NCBI GenBank assembly: GCA_009377755.1
Contig: WHTM01000017.1
Span: 1-64,000 of the forward strand
Length of the DNA: 64,000 bases
Direction: 5' to 3'
Source of the DNA: Hyphomicrobiales bacterium
GTDB lineage: Bacteria; Pseudomonadota; Alphaproteobacteria; Rhizobiales; Xanthobacteraceae
A program made the translations under genes and the position numbers. The notes beneath the pieces were generated by a model. That model had not been told where the DNA came from. It saw only the letters and a program-made list of their open reading frames with translations, and did no database searches. Position 1 is the first letter of the stretch. Each line of letters opens with the position of its first letter. Below are positions 24,136 through 34,213 of the stretch, piece after piece.

Positions 24136-25857
24136 TCACCAACTCCCAAGCGGCTTCGCCAATTCCGCGGGGAAATATTTCAGCACGCTCAGCAGCGGAT
24201 TCGGCGCCGCCTGGCCGAGGCCGCAGATCGAGGCGTCGCGCATCAGGTCCGACAGTTCGGTCAGCAGGGCCGCATCCCAGGGGCCGCGCGCCATCAGCTT
24301 CGTGGCCTTCTCGGTGCCGACCCGGCAGGGCGTGCACTGGCCGCAGCTCTCGTCCTCGAAGAAACGCATCAAGTTGAGCGCCACCGCCTTCATATCGTCC
24401 TGCTGCGACAGGACCACAACCGCGTGCGACCCGACGAAGCAGCCGTATTTCTCCAGCGTGCCGAAATCGAGCGGCAGATCGGCCATCGACGCCGGCAGAA
24501 TCCCGCCGGACGCGCCGCCGGGGAGGTAGGCCTTGAAGCTGTGCCCCAACTGCATGCCGCCGCAGTACTCGTCGATCAGCTCGGCCATGGTGATGCCGGC
24601 GGGCGCAAGCTTCACCCCCGGCTCGCGCACGCGGCCGGAGACCGAGAAGCTGCGGAAGCCCTTGCGCTCGTGGCGCCCTTGCGAGGTCATCCACTCCGCG
24701 CCCTTCTCGACGATGTCGCGGATCCAGAACAACGTCTCGACGTTCTGCTCCAGCGTCGGGCGCCCGAATAGGCCGACCTGCGCGACGTAGGGCGGGCGGT
24801 GCCGCGGCAGGCCGCGCTTGCCCTCGATCGACTCGATCATCGCCGACTCTTCGCCGCAGATGTAGGCCCCTGCCCCGCGGCGCAGATGCAACTTGGTGTG
24901 CGGCGCAAGCTGCGCCTGCTCCACCTTGGCGAGCTCGTCGGCCAGCATCAGCCGGACTTCCGGATATTCGTCGCGGACGTAGATGTAGATCTCGACCGCA
25001 TCCACCACCCAGGCGGCGATCAGCATGCCCTCGATGAAGCGGTGCGGGTCCTGCTCGAGGTAATAGCGGTCCTTGAAGGTGCCGGGCTCGCCCTCGTCGG
25101 CATTGACCGCGAACAAGCGCGGCGCCGGCTCGGCGCGGACGAGCGACCATTTGCGGCCCGTCGGGAATCCGGCGCCGCCAAGACCGCGCAGCCCGCCGTC
25201 GCTGACGATCTTGATGATGTCGTCGCGCGTGCGCTTGCCGGCGAGGCAATCCTTGAGCAGCGCGTAGCCGCCGGCGGCCTGATAGGCGGCGAGATCGTTG
25301 GGCGTGCGATAGGCATGCGCATGCGGCTTCGCCACCACCGCCGCCTTGAGTTTCTCCGCATCCGCGTGCGGCACCTGCACATGCGCGACGGCGCAAACTG
25401 GCGCGCGGTCGCAGGCGCCCATGCACGGCGCACGGACCACGCGGACATTCGGCCCAAGAGTCTGCGGCAGATCGGAGAGCAGATGTTCCGCACCCACCAT
25501 GGCGCAGGACAGGCTGTCGCAGACGCGCACAGTCACGGCCGGCGGCGGCGTCTGGCCTTCCTTCACCACGTCGAAATGCGCGTAGAAGGTCGCGACCTCG
25601 TAGACCTCGGTGAGCGCGAGCTTCATCTCGGCCGCGAGCGCGGCGAGATGCGCGGCCGAGAGGTGGCCGTACTTGTCCTGGATCAGGTGCAGATGCTCGA
25701 TCAGGAGATCGCGCCGGCGCGAACGCTCAGTCAGCAGCGCCTGCACCTCGGCCAGCGCCGTGGGATCGACCTGCCGGCCTTTCGGCGTGCGCGGCGGCCG
25801 GCGGCGACCTTTCGAGCGGCTGTCCTCCGACGGCCGCGGCGGACGTTGAATATTCAT
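24136..25857 (-). CDS. fdh1B: Formate dehydrogenase beta subunit, NuoE-NuoF fusion
   Basis: A 573-residue diaphorase subunit, the size of Methylobacterium Fdh1B (about 572). The N-terminal third is NuoE/FdsG-like with [2Fe-2S] cysteines in CDSLSCAMVG and CMGACDRAPVC. The rest is NuoF/FdsB-like: GLRGLGGAGFPTGRKW, the FMN/NADH region NADEGEPGTFKDRYYLEQDP, and the [4Fe-4S] motif ESCGQCTPCRVG. It transfers electrons from formate to NAD+. The first 30 residues are basic and proline-rich. It is the first gene of the operon, divergent from a LysR regulator. It is separated from fdh1A by the inserted DUF559 unit. Confidence 0.93.
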   Translation of the reverse strand: MNIQRPPRPSEDSRSKGRRRPPRTPKGRQVDPTALAEVQALLTERSRRRDLLIEHLHLIQDKYGHLSAAHLAALAAEMKLALTEVYEVATFYAHFDVVKEGQTPPPAVTVRVCDSLSCAMVGAEHLLSDLPQTLGPNVRVVRAPCMGACDRAPVCAVAHVQVPHADAEKLKAAVVAKPHAHAYRTPNDLAAYQAAGGYALLKDCLAGKRTRDDIIKIVSDGGLRGLGGAGFPTGRKWSLVRAEPAPRLFAVNADEGEPGTFKDRYYLEQDPHRFIEGMLIAAWVVDAVEIYIYVRDEYPEVRLMLADELAKVEQAQLAPHTKLHLRRGAGAYICGEESAMIESIEGKRGLPRHRPPYVAQVGLFGRPTLEQNVETLFWIRDIVEKGAEWMTSQGRHERKGFRSFSVSGRVREPGVKLAPAGITMAELIDEYCGGMQLGHSFKAYLPGGASGGILPASMADLPLDFGTLEKYGCFVGSHAVVVLSQQDDMKAVALNLMRFFEDESCGQCTPCRVGTEKATKLMARGPWDAALLTELSDLMRDASICGLGQAAPNPLLSVLKYFPAELAKPLGSW

Positions 25858-25923
25858 GGCGTCTCCAGGGATGACGTTTGTAACGGTTCCAACCGGAGCA
25901 ACAATCCCGTCGCGCCCATGAGG

Positions 25924-25942
25924 CGATAGGAATTTTCTATCG
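25924..25942. promoter_or_regulatory. LysR-type binding site between fdh1B and the LysR gene
   Basis: ATAGGAATTTTCTAT at 25926-25940 is an ATAG-N7-CTAT dyad, the classic LysR-type T-N11-A form, and extends to CGATAG/CTATCG. It lies 69 bases upstream of fdh1B and 89 bases upstream of the LysR gene, as expected for a site controlling both. Confidence 0.65.
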
Positions 25943-26028
25943 ACCGGGGCGCCGTTAGCCCTTAATATTTATGCATGGCCATTGCTTTCGCCGCCAAATC
26001 TATGAAATGACACACAAAATTTCCAGTC

Positions 26029-26955
26029 ATGATGGATAAGCTCGAATTCATCCTCGCCCTCGCCCAGGAGCGGCATTTTGGCCGGGCCGCCGACGTGTGC
26101 GGTGTGACGCAGCCGACCCTGTCGGCCGGCGTCAAGCAGTTGGAAGGGCAGATGGGCGTGCTCCTGGTGAATCGCGGCTCGCGCTTCCAGGGGTTCACCC
26201 CGGAGGGCGAGCGCGTGCTCGACTGGGCGCGCCGCATCGTCGGCGACACCCGCACCATGCGGCAGGAGATCAACGCGCTGCGCCACGGCCTGGCGGGACG
26301 GCTGCGCATCGCCGCGATTCCCACCGCGCTCGCGATGGTGGCGGCGCTCACCACACCCTATCGCGAGCGGCATCCGAACGTGCAGTTCACGATCCTGTCG
26401 CGCACCTCGATCCAGGTCCTCGATCTCCTGGAGAATCTCGAGATCGACGCCGGCATCACCTATGTGGGCAACGAGCCGCTCGGCCGCGTCAACGCGATCC
26501 CGCTGTACCGCGAACGCTATCGCCTGCTCACCGCCGCCGATGCGCCGCTCGGCAATCGCGGCCGCGTCACCTGGAAGGAGATCGCCCAGGTTCCGCTGTG
26601 CCTGCTGACGCCCGACATGCAGAACCGGCGCATCATCGACCGCCTGCTCCAGAGCGCCGGCGGCGACGCGCGGCCGACGCTGGAGTCCGACTCCATGATC
26701 CTGCTGTTCTCGCACGTCCGCACCGGACGCTGGGCAAGCGTGATGCCGGCCAAGCTCGCGGAGACGCTGGGCCTCACCGACACGATCCGCGCCATCCCGA
26801 TCGTCGAGCCAGAGGCGGTACAGACGATCGGGCTGGTGGTGCCGTCGCGCGAGCCGACGACGCCGCTGACGGCGGCGCTGGTGGACGAGGCAAAGCGTCT
26901 GGCGCCGCTGCTCGACGAAGACACCGATACAGACCGCAGAGGGCAACGAGGTTAG
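26029..26955 (+). CDS. LysR family regulator, probable formate dehydrogenase activator
   Basis: A 308-residue LysR protein. The N-terminal winged helix is FILALAQERHFGRAADVCGVTQPTLSAGVKQLE; the effector domain begins near residue 90 (GRLRIAAIPTALAMV) and includes the usual periplasmic-binding fold. It is transcribed divergently from fdh1B, with a LysR-type dyad between. LysR regulators called FdsR control formate dehydrogenase operons in other bacteria, so regulation by formate is a reasonable inference. Start is ATG at 26029 or the next codon but one. Confidence 0.87.
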   Translation: MMDKLEFILALAQERHFGRAADVCGVTQPTLSAGVKQLEGQMGVLLVNRGSRFQGFTPEGERVLDWARRIVGDTRTMRQEINALRHGLAGRLRIAAIPTALAMVAALTTPYRERHPNVQFTILSRTSIQVLDLLENLEIDAGITYVGNEPLGRVNAIPLYRERYRLLTAADAPLGNRGRVTWKEIAQVPLCLLTPDMQNRRIIDRLLQSAGGDARPTLESDSMILLFSHVRTGRWASVMPAKLAETLGLTDTIRAIPIVEPEAVQTIGLVVPSREPTTPLTAALVDEAKRLAPLLDEDTDTDRRGQRG

Positions 26956-27005
26956 CGGACAATCTATCCGTTCATTCCCGCGCAAGGAGACCTACCGCCC
27001 TGAGG

Positions 27006-27024
27006 CCCGCTTTCGCGGGGACGA
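27006..27024. repeat. Palindromic intergenic repeat (single unit)
   Basis: The sequence CCCGCTTTCGCGGGG plus GACGA is one unit of a family found also at 28795-28859 and 32308-32408. It lies just downstream of the formate-THF ligase gene and could act as a transcription or stability signal. Confidence 0.55.
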
Positions 27025-27037
27025 GCGGAGACCGTCG

Positions 27038-28735
27038 TCAGAACAGCCCGACGATCTTGCCTTCGGCGTCGACGTCGATCGAGTCGGCGGCAGGCACCTT
27101 CGGCAGGCCCGGCATGGTCATGACCTCACCGCAGATCGCGACGATGAACTCGGCGCCGGCGGACAGCCGCACCTCACGCACCGGAATGGAAAAATCGGTC
27201 GGCGCGCCCTTGGAATCCGGATTGGTCGTGAACGAGAACTGCGTCTTGGCGATGCAGACCGGCAGCTTGCCGAAGCCCATCTCTTCCCATGTCTTGAGCT
27301 GGTCCTTCACCGACTTGTCGGCGCTGACGTCGTCGGCGCGATAGATTTCCTTGGCGATGGTGCGCACCTTTTCGAACAGCGGCATGTCGTCGGGATAGAG
27401 CATCTTGAGTTTGCCCGTGCCCTTGTCGATGACTTTTACCACCGCGCGCGCGACATCCGCGGCGCCCTCGCCGCCCATCGCCCAGTGATCGGCCATCAGC
27501 GCCTCGACACCCAGCGCCTTGCACTTCTCCTTCACCAGCGCGATCTCGGCGTCGGTGTCGGCCGAGAAGCGGTTGATGGAAACGACCGCCGGGAGCCCGA
27601 ACTTCTTCACGTTCTCGACGTGGCGCTGCAGGTTGGCCATGCCGGCCTCCAGCGCCTTGAGATTCTCGGTCTTGAGGCCCTCCTTCTTGACGCCGCCATG
27701 CATCTTCAGCGCGCGGATGGTGGCGACCAGCACGACGCAGTCCGGCGAGAGGCCGGCCTTGCGGCACTTGATGTCGAGAAATTTCTCCGCGCCGAGATCG
27801 GCGCCGAAGCCGGCTTCCGTCACCACGTAGTCGGCGAGCTTGAGCGCGGTCGTGGTGGCGACCACCGAGTTGCAGCCGTGCGCGATGTTGGCGAACGGGC
27901 CACCGTGAATGAAGGCAGGCGTGCCTTCCAGCGTCTGCACCAGATTCGGAGCGATCGCCTCCTTCAGCAGCGCCGCCATGGCGCCGTGGGCCTTGAGGTC
28001 GCTCGCGCGGATCGGCTTACGGTCGCGTGTGTAGGCGACGATAATGTTGCCGAGCCGATTCTTGAGGTCGTCGAGATCGTTGGCGAGGCAGAAGATCGCC
28101 ATCACCTCCGAGGCCACAGTGATGTCGAAGCCGGCCTCGCGCGGATAGCCGTTGGCGACGCCGCCGAGCGAGCACACGATCTCGCGCAGCGCGCGGTCGT
28201 TCATGTCAATGACGCGGCGCCACGCGACACGCCGCGAGTCGATACCGAGCGTATTGCCCCAGTAGATGTGATTGTCGATCAGCGCCGAGAGCAGGTTGTG
28301 CGCCGAGGTGATGGCGTGGAAGTCGCCGGTGAAGTGGAGGTTGATGTCCTCCATGGGCACCACCTGCGCATAGCCGCCACCGGCCGCGCCGCCCTTCATG
28401 CCGAACGACGGCCCGAGGCTCGGCTCGCGCAGGCACAGCATCGCCTTCTTGCCGATGTGGTTGAGCGCGTCGGTGAGCCCAACGGTCGTCGTCGTCTTGC
28501 CTTCGCCCGCTGGCGTCGGCGAAATCGCCGAGACCAGGATCAGCTTGCCGTTCGGCTTGCTCTTGAGCGACTTGACGAAGTCCAACGACACCTTGGCCTT
28601 GTAGTGGCCGTAAGGTTCGAGGTTCTCCGCTGCGATGCCGAGCTTTTCCCTGGCGATGTCGAGGATCGGCCGCTTCTTGGCGGCCTGCGAGATTTCGATG
28701 TCGGACTTGGGATTCTGGTGCTGCGAGGCGGGCAT
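27038..28735 (-). CDS. fhs: Formate-tetrahydrofolate ligase
   Basis: About 565 residues, the normal size. It joins formate to tetrahydrofolate with ATP, giving 10-formyl-THF. Visible are the nucleotide-binding loop [16 protein letters not shown], the family signature region [27 protein letters not shown], and conserved [17 protein letters not shown] at 28735 is chosen; GTG at 28750 is possible. It is the last gene of the minus-strand oxalate run and would assimilate formate released from formyl-CoA into one-carbon metabolism. Confidence 0.95.
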   Translation of the reverse strand: MPASQHQNPKSDIEISQAAKKRPILDIAREKLGIAAENLEPYGHYKAKVSLDFVKSLKSKPNGKLILVSAISPTPAGEGKTTTTVGLTDALNHIGKKAMLCLREPSLGPSFGMKGGAAGGGYAQVVPMEDINLHFTGDFHAITSAHNLLSALIDNHIYWGNTLGIDSRRVAWRRVIDMNDRALREIVCSLGGVANGYPREAGFDITVASEVMAIFCLANDLDDLKNRLGNIIVAYTRDRKPIRASDLKAHGAMAALLKEAIAPNLVQTLEGTPAFIHGGPFANIAHGCNSVVATTTALKLADYVVTEAGFGADLGAEKFLDIKCRKAGLSPDCVVLVATIRALKMHGGVKKEGLKTENLKALEAGMANLQRHVENVKKFGLPAVVSINRFSADTDAEIALVKEKCKALGVEALMADHWAMGGEGAADVARAVVKVIDKGTGKLKMLYPDDMPLFEKVRTIAKEIYRADDVSADKSVKDQLKTWEEMGFGKLPVCIAKTQFSFTTNPDSKGAPTDFSIPVREVRLSAGAEFIVAICGEVMTMPGLPKVPAADSIDVDAEGKIVGLF

Positions 28736-28794
28736 GGGGTTGCGTTCCACTCGTGTCAGGAATCAATGATGCGATGACGATACATTCTCGGTGT

Positions 28795-28859
28795 AGTTCC
28801 CGCGAAGGCGGGAACCCATAGCCACCGACGGAGAGTATGGGTCCCCGCTTTCGCGCGGA
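28795..28859. repeat. Inverted pair of palindromic intergenic repeats
   Basis: Two copies in opposite orientation (28795-28819 and 28835-28859) share TATGGG and a CCCGC-TTCGCG core and can pair into a long hairpin. The pair fills the gap between fhs and the formyltransferase-like gene. Confidence 0.7.
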
Positions 28860-28887
28860 CGACAGGCGGAGGGGATCACGACAAGTC

Positions 28888-29817
28888 TCACGCCAGCCTC
28901 GCTCCCGTCGCGAGGTTCGCGGACGTGGCCCATTCGCCGGCCTCGATCTTCTTGCCGTCGGCGGGCTGCACGCGCGTGACCTTGAAGCGGCCGTCGGCGC
29001 ACACGACGGTAAGGCCGTCGGCCTCGACGGCGACGATCTCGCCCATCTTGCCAGCGATGCCCTTCGGGTCTTTCGCGGGAAGCGGCTTGGCGTCGAAGAT
29101 GCGCAGGGTCTTGCCGTCGAGGGTCGACCAGGCGCCAGGCGCCGGATTGCAGCCGCGGATCAGGCGGTCGATCTGCTCCCAGGGCTTACCCCAGTCGATG
29201 TGCGCATTGTCGGGACCGCAGCGGCCCTCGTAGGTCGCCTTCGAGTCGTCCTGCTTGATGCGCGGCGCCTTGCCGGCCTTCACCAGGTCGACCGATTCCA
29301 GCATCGCCTCGACGCCCATCGGGAACAGGCGGTCGAAGTAGACGGTACCGAGCGTGTCGGTATCGCTGATCGGCGTCGTCTTCTGAAGCAGCACGTCGCC
29401 GGTATCGAGCCCGTTGTCCGGCCAGAAGATCGACAGGCCCGTCTCCTTGTCGCCCTTGATGATCGGCCAGTTGATGGCGCTCGGGCCGCGATAGGCCGGC
29501 AGCAGCGACGGGTGGTACTGGATCGAACCGTGAGTCGGAACGTTGAGGAAGTCCTCCGGCACGAACAGCGTGACAAAGGCCATCACCTGCAGGTCGGGCT
29601 TGAGCGTCTTGAACTCCTCCCACACCTCCAGCTTGCGGTAGGAGGCGGGCTGATACACCGGCAGACCGGCGGCGACCGCCGCCTCCTTGAGCGGATCGGC
29701 GCGCGCGCCTTCTTTCTCCGGCGCCACATAGACCGCGACGACGTTCTCGCCGCGCTTGAGCAGCGCTTCCAGCACGGCCTTGCCGAACGCCTGCTGCCCG
29801 TGGACTACGATACGCAT
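28888..29817 (-). CDS. Formyltransferase-fold protein like the 10-formyl-THF hydrolase domain
   Basis: A 309-residue protein with an N-terminal formyltransferase domain and a C-terminal Fmt-like barrel. It resembles the N-terminal hydrolase domain of animal 10-formyl-THF dehydrogenase (ALDH1L1) more than methionyl-tRNA formyltransferase. The shared pattern is HGSIQYHPSLLPAYRGPSA, INWPIIKGDK, IFWPDNGLDTGDVLLQK and ATYEG, and it includes the catalytic His and Asp. It lacks the aldehyde dehydrogenase part. It lies between fhs and the formyl-CoA transferase genes. It may release formate from 10-formyl-THF or move the formyl group to another acceptor; the reaction is not established. Confidence 0.8.
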   Translation of the reverse strand: MRIVVHGQQAFGKAVLEALLKRGENVVAVYVAPEKEGARADPLKEAAVAAGLPVYQPASYRKLEVWEEFKTLKPDLQVMAFVTLFVPEDFLNVPTHGSIQYHPSLLPAYRGPSAINWPIIKGDKETGLSIFWPDNGLDTGDVLLQKTTPISDTDTLGTVYFDRLFPMGVEAMLESVDLVKAGKAPRIKQDDSKATYEGRCGPDNAHIDWGKPWEQIDRLIRGCNPAPGAWSTLDGKTLRIFDAKPLPAKDPKGIAGKMGEIVAVEADGLTVVCADGRFKVTRVQPADGKKIEAGEWATSANLATGARLA

Positions 29818-29875
29818 CCGTTTCCCACTCCTCGTGTCAGCCGCTGATCCGTTGCATCCCGATGCCAGTCATCTC

Positions 29876-30784
29876 CTACACGGCCTCGGCGTGCAGCGCC
29901 GTCGTTTTGAGATCGGCAAGCGTCCCGCCATCGCTGACGTGACGAACGATGCCCTCGATGAAGACCCGATCGTTCGCGGCATGCGGGAGGGTCGGCGTAC
30001 TCACGCCCCCCACATGCAGGCAATCGTCCACCAGTTCGATCTGCACCATCGTGCCGTCCACCGGATGCTTCAGCCATTCGGCGCAAACGTTTGAGAAGCG
30101 CAGCCCCGCGCGGTCCAGCCGCCGATAGATTTGCAGCCAGTTACGCCCGCCGGTATCGAGCAGGCGCGGAATGTCGGTGTTGAAGTCGGGTGCGCAAGTC
30201 GCGATCGCGGCCCGGTCGAAGACGCAGAATCCCGCCCACAGGTACCAGCCCCAGCGGGTAGACCTGAACTTCCCGTAGACCGGCTGCTCCGCCACCAGAG
30301 CTGCCAGATCGAGCGGCTGCAAGGGAAACAGGTCGTGATCGAGAAAGCCGAACACGCGCGGTTCGAGCGGCTGGATGATATTGTAGTAGACCCAGTTGAT
30401 CGCGATGCCATGCGAGCGGCACGGATGCCGCTCCAGGCTGAACGGAAGGCCGATGTAGGGCACCCCACGTTCCCGGCAGATGCGCTCGATCTCGACGCGG
30501 GCGGCACGGTTGCGCGAGTTGTCGCAGACGATCAGCGTGCCGTTCAGGTTCTTCGCGGCCATGCGCGTCGCGACGTCGATCACCCACGGCGTATTGAAGG
30601 CGATAATGGCCGCGATCGTCTGCGGTCGCCGTTCGGCAAGCTCGGCGCGGAAGCCGCCGAAACCGTGCGGCCGCAGCCGCCGGAAGGTCAGCTCGACCGC
30701 GGCATTGCGTACGCGTTTGAACCCGTGTGCCAGGGGCAATCCCCTGGCCCATTCGGCAAGCTCGTACTCGGCCACAGCCCGCAT
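29876..30784 (-). CDS. Glycosyltransferase-like protein
   Basis: About 302 residues with a GT-A-type layout: TIAAIIAFNTPWVIDVAT, TLIVCDNSRN, a metal-site-like DHDLFP preceded by EPRVFGF, then RWGWYLWAGFCVFDRAA and FNTDIPRLLDTGG. It probably transfers a sugar to an unknown acceptor in the cytoplasm. ATG at 30784 with GGAGG close upstream is preferred over 30835, which has none. It is placed between the formyl-CoA transferase and the formyltransferase-like gene on the same strand, an unexpected neighbour for oxalate enzymes. Confidence 0.65.
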   Translation of the reverse strand: MRAVAEYELAEWARGLPLAHGFKRVRNAAVELTFRRLRPHGFGGFRAELAERRPQTIAAIIAFNTPWVIDVATRMAAKNLNGTLIVCDNSRNRAARVEIERICRERGVPYIGLPFSLERHPCRSHGIAINWVYYNIIQPLEPRVFGFLDHDLFPLQPLDLAALVAEQPVYGKFRSTRWGWYLWAGFCVFDRAAIATCAPDFNTDIPRLLDTGGRNWLQIYRRLDRAGLRFSNVCAEWLKHPVDGTMVQIELVDDCLHVGGVSTPTLPHAANDRVFIEGIVRHVSDGGTLADLKTTALHAEAV

Positions 30785-30849
30785 GGTCCTCCCCTCGGGG
30801 GCTTCGATACCGCTCGGATCGAGGGATCGGTGCATGAGGAGCCGAAGCG

Positions 30850-32283
30850 TTACGCCGCTTCCGCCCGCCCCTTCTCCGGCGCGGCGATCGCGCCCGACGC
30901 CTTGATCTCCGCGATGTCCTTCGCGCTGTAACCGAGCACCTTGCCGAGGATTTCCTCGGTGTGCTCGCCGAGCAGCGGCGAACGCTTCACCTCGGTGATC
31001 GAGTCCGACATCTTCACCGGATTGCCGACGGTGAGATACTTCCCGCGCGTCGGATGATCGACCTCGACCACGGTGCCGGTCGCACGCAGCGACTGCTCCT
31101 CGGCAATCTCCTTCATCGACAGGATAGGGCCGACCGGGATGTCGACCTTGTTGCAGATCTCCATGACCTCGAACTTGGTCTTGGTCATGGTCCATTCTTC
31201 GATGGTTTTGAAGATGTGCTTGAGCCGTGGCAGCCGCGCCGACGGCGTGGCGTAGTCGGGATCGGTCTTCCACTCAGGCTTGCCGATCAGGTCGCAGATC
31301 TCGCCCCACACTGGCGCCTGGGTGATGAAGTAGATGTAGGCGTCGGGATCGTTCTCCCAGCCCTTGCACTTGAGAATCCAGCCCGGCTGGCCGCCGCCGG
31401 AGTCGTTGCCGGCACGCGGCACCGCCTTGCCGAACGGCACGCCTTCGCCGTACTGACTGTATTCGGCGAGCGGCCCGTGCGCGAGCCGCTGTTGGTCGCG
31501 CAGCTTTACGCGCGCGAGATTCAGGACTCCATCTTGCATCGCGCACAACACCTTCTGGCCGCGGCCGGTGCGCATGCGCTGGTAGAGCGCGCTGACAATG
31601 CCGAAGGCGAGGTGCAGCCCGGTGCCGCTATCGCCGATCTGCGCGCCAGTGACCAGCGGCGGACCCTCGCGGAAGCCGGTGGTCGAGGCCGAACCGCCGG
31701 CGCATTGCGCGACGTTCTCGTAGACCTTGCAGTCCTCGTAGGGACCCGGGCCGAAGCCCTTTACGGAGGCAACGATCATGCGCCGGTTGAGCTTGTGGAT
31801 GTGCTGCCAGGTGAACCCCATGCGGTCGAGCGCGCCCGGCGCGAAGTTCTCGACCAGCACGTCGCAGTGCTTGATCAGGCGCTCGATGATTTCCTTGCCC
31901 TTGGTATGCTTGGAGTCGATCGTGATCGAACGCTTGTTGCCATTGAGCATGGTGAAGTAGAGCGAGTCGGCGCCCTTCACGTCGCGCAATTGTCCGCGCG
32001 TGATGTCGCCGACGCCGGGCCGCTCCACCTTGATGCAGTCGGCGCCCATGTAGGCGAGCAGTTGCGTGCAGGTTGGGCCGGACTGCACATGCGTGAAGTC
32101 GAGGACACGCACGCCGTCGAGCGCCTTGCCGGCCTGCCCCCAGGGCTTGGCCGAGGGACGCGGCAGACCATTCTTCGCCGCCGCGGCGTGCTTCGCCGGC
32201 GCCTTTTTCGGCGCGAGCTTTGCGACTTTCTTAGCCACGGCTTTCTTCGCGGGCTTTGCCTTGGCTTTCTTGCGTGCGGCCAT
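30850..32283 (-). CDS. frc: Formyl-CoA:oxalate CoA-transferase with a lysine-rich N-terminal tail
   Basis: A 477-residue class III CoA-transferase that swaps CoA from formyl-CoA to oxalate. The core matches Oxalobacter Frc (428 residues) with a constant offset of 49 at the catalytic aspartate (Asp218 here in GDSGTG for Asp169). The mobile glycine loop is GGGQPG at about 296-301. The first 38 residues are an added H1-like tail of Lys, Ala and Pro ([19 protein letters not shown]) not found in classical Frc. A good GAGGGA precedes the ATG. It works with Oxc, 158 bases upstream. Confidence 0.93.
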   Translation of the reverse strand: MAARKKAKAKPAKKAVAKKVAKLAPKKAPAKHAAAAKNGLPRPSAKPWGQAGKALDGVRVLDFTHVQSGPTCTQLLAYMGADCIKVERPGVGDITRGQLRDVKGADSLYFTMLNGNKRSITIDSKHTKGKEIIERLIKHCDVLVENFAPGALDRMGFTWQHIHKLNRRMIVASVKGFGPGPYEDCKVYENVAQCAGGSASTTGFREGPPLVTGAQIGDSGTGLHLAFGIVSALYQRMRTGRGQKVLCAMQDGVLNLARVKLRDQQRLAHGPLAEYSQYGEGVPFGKAVPRAGNDSGGGQPGWILKCKGWENDPDAYIYFITQAPVWGEICDLIGKPEWKTDPDYATPSARLPRLKHIFKTIEEWTMTKTKFEVMEICNKVDIPVGPILSMKEIAEEQSLRATGTVVEVDHPTRGKYLTVGNPVKMSDSITEVKRSPLLGEHTEEILGKVLGYSAKDIAEIKASGAIAAPEKGRAEAA

Positions 32284-32307
32284 TTTCCGTCCCTCATCTC
32301 TCGGCTG

Positions 32308-32408
32308 TCACGCCCGCGAAAGCGGACATCCAGTAGTCACAGCCGGTTCTCACCTCGTATGACGTCGCAACGTCGATGGTTACTGGATCCCCGCCTTCGC
32401 GGGGACGA
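32308..32408. repeat. Inverted pair of palindromic intergenic repeats
   Basis: Two opposite copies (32308-32340 and 32378-32408) share ACTGGAT and the CCCCGC-TTCGCGGGG core. They fill the gap between oxc and frc and could fold into a long hairpin in the transcript. Confidence 0.7.
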
Positions 32409-32441
32409 TCGTAGAGAGTCCTGCTTTCACTGCGTGCTTCG

Positions 32442-34187
32442 TTATTTCTTGCGAACCACGCTTTGCGGGTTGAGATTGCCGATGCGACCGCTCTCGGTGC
32501 CGGCCGCTGGGTCGATCACCGCGTTGATGAGGGTCGGCTTACCGGAGTCCATGGCCTTGTTCACGGCGCGGCTCAGCTCTTCGGGCGTTGTCACATGGAC
32601 GCCAACGCCGCCGAATGCTTCCATCATCATGTCGTAGCGCGCGTCCTTGACGAAGACGGTTGTCGCGGGGTCGGACCCGCCGGCGGAATTGACATCGGTT
32701 CCGCGGTAGATGCCGTCGTTGTTGAAGACGACGACACAGACGGGCAGGTTGTACCGGCAGATCGTCTCGACTTCCATGCCAGAGAACCCGAAAGCGCTGT
32801 CGCCCTCGACCGCGAGTACGGGTTTACCGGTCTCAATCGCCGCAGCGACGGCAAAGCCCATGCCGATGCCCATGACGCCCCAGGTGCCGACGTCCAGGCG
32901 CTTGCGCGGCTGATACATGTCGATGACGCCACGCGCGAGATCGAGCGTGTTGGCGCCTTCGTTGACGAGGATGGCATCCGGCCGCTCTTTGATGACGGTG
33001 CGCAGCGCGCCGAGCGCGCCGTGGAAGTCCATCGGCACCGAGTTCTTCATCAGCCTCGGCGCCATCTTGGCGATGTTTTCTTCCTTTCTCGCCTTGACAG
33101 CGCCGACCCAGTCGGCAGCCGGGGTCGGCCACTTGCCGTCAATGCCATCGAGAAGAGCCGACACGCAGGAGCCGATATCGCCGACCAGCGGAGCGACGAC
33201 CTCAACGTTGCTGTCCATCTCCTTGGGCTCGATGTCGATTTGGATGAACTTCTTCGATCCAGGCTCACCCCAGGTCTTGCCCTTACCGTGTGACAGAAGC
33301 CAGTTGAGACGGGCGCCAATCAGCATGACGACGTCGGCTTCTTTCAGCACCGTCGAGCGCGCCGCGCCCGCGCACTGCGGATGCGTGTCGGGCAAGAGGC
33401 CCTTGGCCATGCTCATCGGCAGGAACGGAACGCCGCTCTTCTCGACCAAGGTGCGGATCTGGTCATCGGCCTGCGCGTATGCCGCGCCTTTGCCGAGAAT
33501 GATCAGGGGGCGCTTGGCACCCTTCAAAACATCGAGCGCACGCTTGACGGCGGACGGAGCGGGAAGCTGGGCCGGTGCCGGGTCGATGACCTTGACGAGT
33601 GACTTGGCTCCGGCCTCTGCGTCCATAACCTGAGAAAAAAGTTTCGCCGGCAGATCAAGGTAGACGCCACCCGGACGGCCGGACACAGCCGCGCGGATCG
33701 CGCGCGCCACGCCGATGCCGATGTCTGCGGCATGCAGCACGCGGAAGGCCGCCTTGCAGAGAGGCTTGGCGATAGCCAGTTGGTCCAACTCTTCGTAGTC
33801 GCCCTGCTGCAAGTCAACGATCTCACGCTCGGACGAGCCACTAATCAGGATCATCGGAAAGCAGTTGGTCGTGGCATTGGCCAGCGCGGTCAGACCGTTG
33901 AGAAAGCCGGGAGCTGACACCGTGAGGCAGATGCCGGGCTTTTTCGTCAGGAAGCCGGCGATTGCAGCTGCATTGCCGGCGTGCTGCTCATGCCGGAACG
34001 AGATGACGCGCATGCCTGCGGCCTGTGCCATACGACCCAAGTCCGTGATCGGGATGCCAGGCACACCGTAGATCGTGTTGATGCCGTTGAGCTTGAGCGC
34101 ATCGATGACGAGATGAAAGCCGTCCGTCAGCTCCCGCTCTTCCGCGATCGTCGACGCGGGCTTGGCTTTTACTGCTGCGCCAGCCAT
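32442..34187 (-). CDS. oxc: Oxalyl-CoA decarboxylase
   Basis: A 581-residue thiamine-diphosphate enzyme converting oxalyl-CoA to formyl-CoA and CO2. It has the three domains of the family: an N-terminal Pyr domain with the catalytic Glu67 in [10 protein letters not shown], a central domain, and a C-terminal PP domain with the metal/ThDP motif [20 protein letters not shown] ending at [16 protein letters not shown] near the C-terminus is typical of Oxc. The ATG has a strong GGGAGGA. It lies directly downstream of a GntR regulator and upstream of frc. Confidence 0.95.
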   Translation of the reverse strand: MAGAAVKAKPASTIAEERELTDGFHLVIDALKLNGINTIYGVPGIPITDLGRMAQAAGMRVISFRHEQHAGNAAAIAGFLTKKPGICLTVSAPGFLNGLTALANATTNCFPMILISGSSEREIVDLQQGDYEELDQLAIAKPLCKAAFRVLHAADIGIGVARAIRAAVSGRPGGVYLDLPAKLFSQVMDAEAGAKSLVKVIDPAPAQLPAPSAVKRALDVLKGAKRPLIILGKGAAYAQADDQIRTLVEKSGVPFLPMSMAKGLLPDTHPQCAGAARSTVLKEADVVMLIGARLNWLLSHGKGKTWGEPGSKKFIQIDIEPKEMDSNVEVVAPLVGDIGSCVSALLDGIDGKWPTPAADWVGAVKARKEENIAKMAPRLMKNSVPMDFHGALGALRTVIKERPDAILVNEGANTLDLARGVIDMYQPRKRLDVGTWGVMGIGMGFAVAAAIETGKPVLAVEGDSAFGFSGMEVETICRYNLPVCVVVFNNDGIYRGTDVNSAGGSDPATTVFVKDARYDMMMEAFGGVGVHVTTPEELSRAVNKAMDSGKPTLINAVIDPAAGTESGRIGNLNPQSVVRKK

Positions 34188-34213
34188 GGGAATCCTCCCT
34201 GCCTGTTGTCGGC

